A stretch of 64,000 nt of DNA from Clostridiaceae bacterium (GTDB taxonomy: Bacteria > Bacillota > Clostridia > Peptostreptococcales > T1SED10-28): assembly GCA_003554105.1 (NCBI GenBank), contig PWFQ01000073.1, positions 41,834 through 105,833 of the forward strand. Reading direction: 5' to 3'. This document shows, in pieces, positions 62,391-64,000 of this stretch; the stretch's first letter is position 1, and every line of letters starts with the position of its first letter. The notes beneath the pieces were generated by a model. That model made no database searches. It was not told the DNA's origin and was given only the letters and a program-made list of their open reading frames with translations. The translations under genes were made by a program, and so were the position numbers.

Positions 62391-64000
62391 TTGGCAACGA
62401 TTGGAATTAAGCTGTACGATGAGATTGGAAGAACCTATGATCGAAAAAACACATATTTAAAGGAACTGGCAATATTAGTGAATCAATACCATAATGCATC
62501 GAAGGAAGAAAAACAGAAGCTTAAGGAAGAGATTGCACTTCACAAAAAACGAAAACAGGAGCACCCTTATTATAAAATGTATAATGAGTTCAAGTCGAAG
62601 GAGAAGATTTTTAAAAAAGAGTTGAAAAAAGAAGTGCAAAATTTTCGGGGGAAACTGGATGATGATTCTTCTTCAGAGGTGAAATCTTTAAAAACAAAGG
62701 ATTTCAAAGCGAAAAAAACCATGGATTTTTATGAGCATTATAGTGAATTGACCTATGAAGCGGATTTTAAATATCATGAAGCTGAAATGGAGCGGAAGCA
62801 CTATCCTGAGCTGATGGGAATTATTCAGGAAAAAGAGCGTCAGCTCCGGGAAGCAATGACGACCAAAAAACAAGAGGCCAAACAAACTGATCAGAAAAAA
62901 GAAAACCAGAATTTCCAACAATTCAAAAATGATAAAAAAGAGGAACTGAAAAGTAATATTGCTGAACTTAAAAGGAAAAGAAAAGAGAAAATTATCTCTG
63001 AAAAGGCTAAGAAGACAGGGATTGCAGAACTGAAGAAGCGTTATAAAAATGCCCTTCAACTTCGGAAACTGAAAAACCCTGTAGTTGGAAACAATGAAGA
63101 AATCAAGGCGTTAAAGTATGATCTTAAAATTATACCGAAGCGGATGAAAAGAACGCTGAGCGCAGATCTGGCTGACATTCGAAGGAAAACCCCTGTCGAA
63201 GTGGAGAAAATTCATCCGGTTTTCGCATTCACCACCTTTCTTTTGCCCGGTCTCGGCCAGCTGCTCAATAAACAATTTGTGAAAGCGGTTTTGTTTTTTA
63301 TCGCTTCTTTATTCATTTATTTAGTGGCAGTTCCTTATTCATTGGGATACGGCAACTATCAAGGAGAAGGCATTGCAGGCCTTATCAATCTAGCAGAGGG
63401 AGCTCCCCGGATTTTCCGATCGTTAATTTTTATGATTGAAGGAATTATCGCAATTCTTCTCTCATTAATTGCCATTGGTCTTTTCTATATTTCTTTCAGA
63501 GACGTGTACGGAGTGGAAAAGAAAGAAGCAAAAGGAGTTAGAAGCAAGAACTGGTATGAAACCGTCACCAATATTTCTCAAGACGGGTTTCCCTATGTGG
63601 TATCCATGCCCGCATTCTTTATTGTCATCTTTATTGTTCTTGTGCCAGTGATTACAACATTTTTGCTATCTTTTACAAACATGAATCCCCAAAACCAGTC
63701 GAAGTTCAACTGGGTTGGGCTCAGTAACTATCAGCGTCTTGCCTTGGGAGAAGGCTTGACTGGATCTGTCTTCTGGTATATTTTAGGGTGGACTGTGATA
63801 TGGACCCTGGCAGCCACAACGTTGGCAATCTTCATCGGGTTTTTCCTTGCAATTATTGCCAACAATGAGCGGATTATCGGGAAAAAGTTCTTCCGAACAG
63901 TCTATTTACTCCCCTGGGCGGTACCTGCCTTTATCACGATCCTCTTTTTCAGTATTATGTTCTCGCCCAATGGGGCTTTGACGGATATTCTGACAGGGAT
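62391..64000 (+). CDS. MalF-like sugar ABC permease with long charged N-terminal extension (partial)
   Basis: An open frame from TTG 62391 (AAGGGGGGAG upstream) continues beyond the window, at least 536 codons, and is not in the ORF track. Residues 1-270 are highly charged and helical, rich in Lys, Glu and Gln (for example KEEKQKLKEEI, KERQLREAMTTKKQEAK), with coiled-coil character. Membrane helices start at about 275 (VFAFTTFLLPGLGQLL), and a MalF/UgpA-type core follows (VSMPAFFIVIFIVLVPVITTFLLSFT, WVGLSNYQRL, FFRTVYLLPWAVPAFIT). Ordinary MalF proteins have no such cytoplasmic extension. The partner MalG is expected just downstream. Confidence 0.88.
   Translation, partial: MATIGIKLYDEIGRTYDRKNTYLKELAILVNQYHNASKEEKQKLKEEIALHKKRKQEHPYYKMYNEFKSKEKIFKKELKKEVQNFRGKLDDDSSSEVKSLKTKDFKAKKTMDFYEHYSELTYEADFKYHEAEMERKHYPELMGIIQEKERQLREAMTTKKQEAKQTDQKKENQNFQQFKNDKKEELKSNIAELKRKRKEKIISEKAKKTGIAELKKRYKNALQLRKLKNPVVGNNEEIKALKYDLKIIPKRMKRTLSADLADIRRKTPVEVEKIHPVFAFTTFLLPGLGQLLNKQFVKAVLFFIASLFIYLVAVPYSLGYGNYQGEGIAGLINLAEGAPRIFRSLIFMIEGIIAILLSLIAIGLFYISFRDVYGVEKKEAKGVRSKNWYETVTNISQDGFPYVVSMPAFFIVIFIVLVPVITTFLLSFTNMNPQNQSKFNWVGLSNYQRLALGEGLTGSVFWYILGWTVIWTLAATTLAIFIGFFLAIIANNERIIGKKFFRTVYLLPWAVPAFITILFFSIMFSPNGALTDILTG

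Noticed and set aside
62688-63059. 123-aa minus-strand ORF with hydrophobic Phe-rich product
   Set aside because: Complement of the Lys/Glu-rich coiled-coil region of the MalF-like gene, which naturally reads as Phe/Leu on the other strand.

Overview
The window is a gene-dense stretch from a low-GC, anaerobic Gram-positive bacterium, most likely of the class Clostridia (Bacillota). The reasons are strong AGGAGG ribosome sites on nearly every gene, several GTG/TTG starts, an Etf-linked lactate dehydrogenase module of the acetogen type, a clostridial 2[4Fe-4S] ferredoxin, a sigma-54/PAS activator next to a CoA-transferase, and a tRNA selenouridine synthase. The maltodextrin-binding lipoprotein is very acidic, which hints at a saline or alkaline habitat; that is inference. 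I cannot name the species.

Layout. 0-4.6 kb: an XRE/S24-like regulator, lipB-lipA (lipoylation) and aroC-aroB (shikimate). 4.7-9.7 kb: an intact M28 peptidase lipoprotein, a membrane PIN-TRAM protein, an MFS carrier and a pirin. 9.9-12.8 kb: a sigma-54 activator and a two-subunit CoA-transferase behind a clear -24/-12 promoter. 12.9-18.2 kb: selenouridine synthase, then a spermidine operon speD-speA-speE-speB. 18.2-21.2 kb: a membrane protein, a CBS/DRTGG family II pyrophosphatase and a deformylase-like gene behind five 12-bp tandem repeats. 21.5-28.8 kb: lactate permease, FadR-type regulator, lactate racemase, EtfB, ferredoxin-EtfA and lactate dehydrogenase, with three related TGGTnnnACC operators. 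28.9-39.2 kb: PEP carboxykinase, D-serine dehydratase, ZIP transporter, PadR-FetA-FetB, tRNA-Val, a phosphodiesterase, a FabK/nitronate-type flavoprotein behind a FapR-like box, an orphan kynureninase and a MaoC protein. 39.3-45.8 kb: a GGCT-like protein, M24 peptidase, small membrane proteins, a FakA-FakB-type fusion, an MFS carrier and a small ferredoxin absent from the ORF track. 46.0-51.4 kb: an unusual oligopeptide-type ABC operon. 51.6-53.1 kb: an OFA-family MFS carrier and tRNA-Ala. 53.2-64.0 kb: maltodextrin use (ROK glucokinase, GH31 glucosidase, 4-alpha-glucanotransferase, phosphorylase, binding protein, small membrane protein, and a MalF-like permease running off the window).

The most unusual locus is the Opp/Dpp-type operon at 46.0-51.4 kb. 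It encodes both ATPases and both permeases but no substrate-binding protein. Its OppC-type permease continues through an extra membrane segment into an approximately 460-residue extracellular domain homologous to M28 zinc peptidases, with most zinc ligands replaced. An intact M28 lipoprotein in the same window (4.7-6.1 kb) gives a direct comparison. A Fur-like box and a near-consensus promoter lie upstream. The proposal is that a dead peptidase fold has become a tethered substrate receptor. Other notable items are a MalF-like permease with about 270 charged residues before its first membrane segment, reciprocal intragenic terminators in the MFS/pirin pair, and a tRNA-Val with C33 instead of U33.
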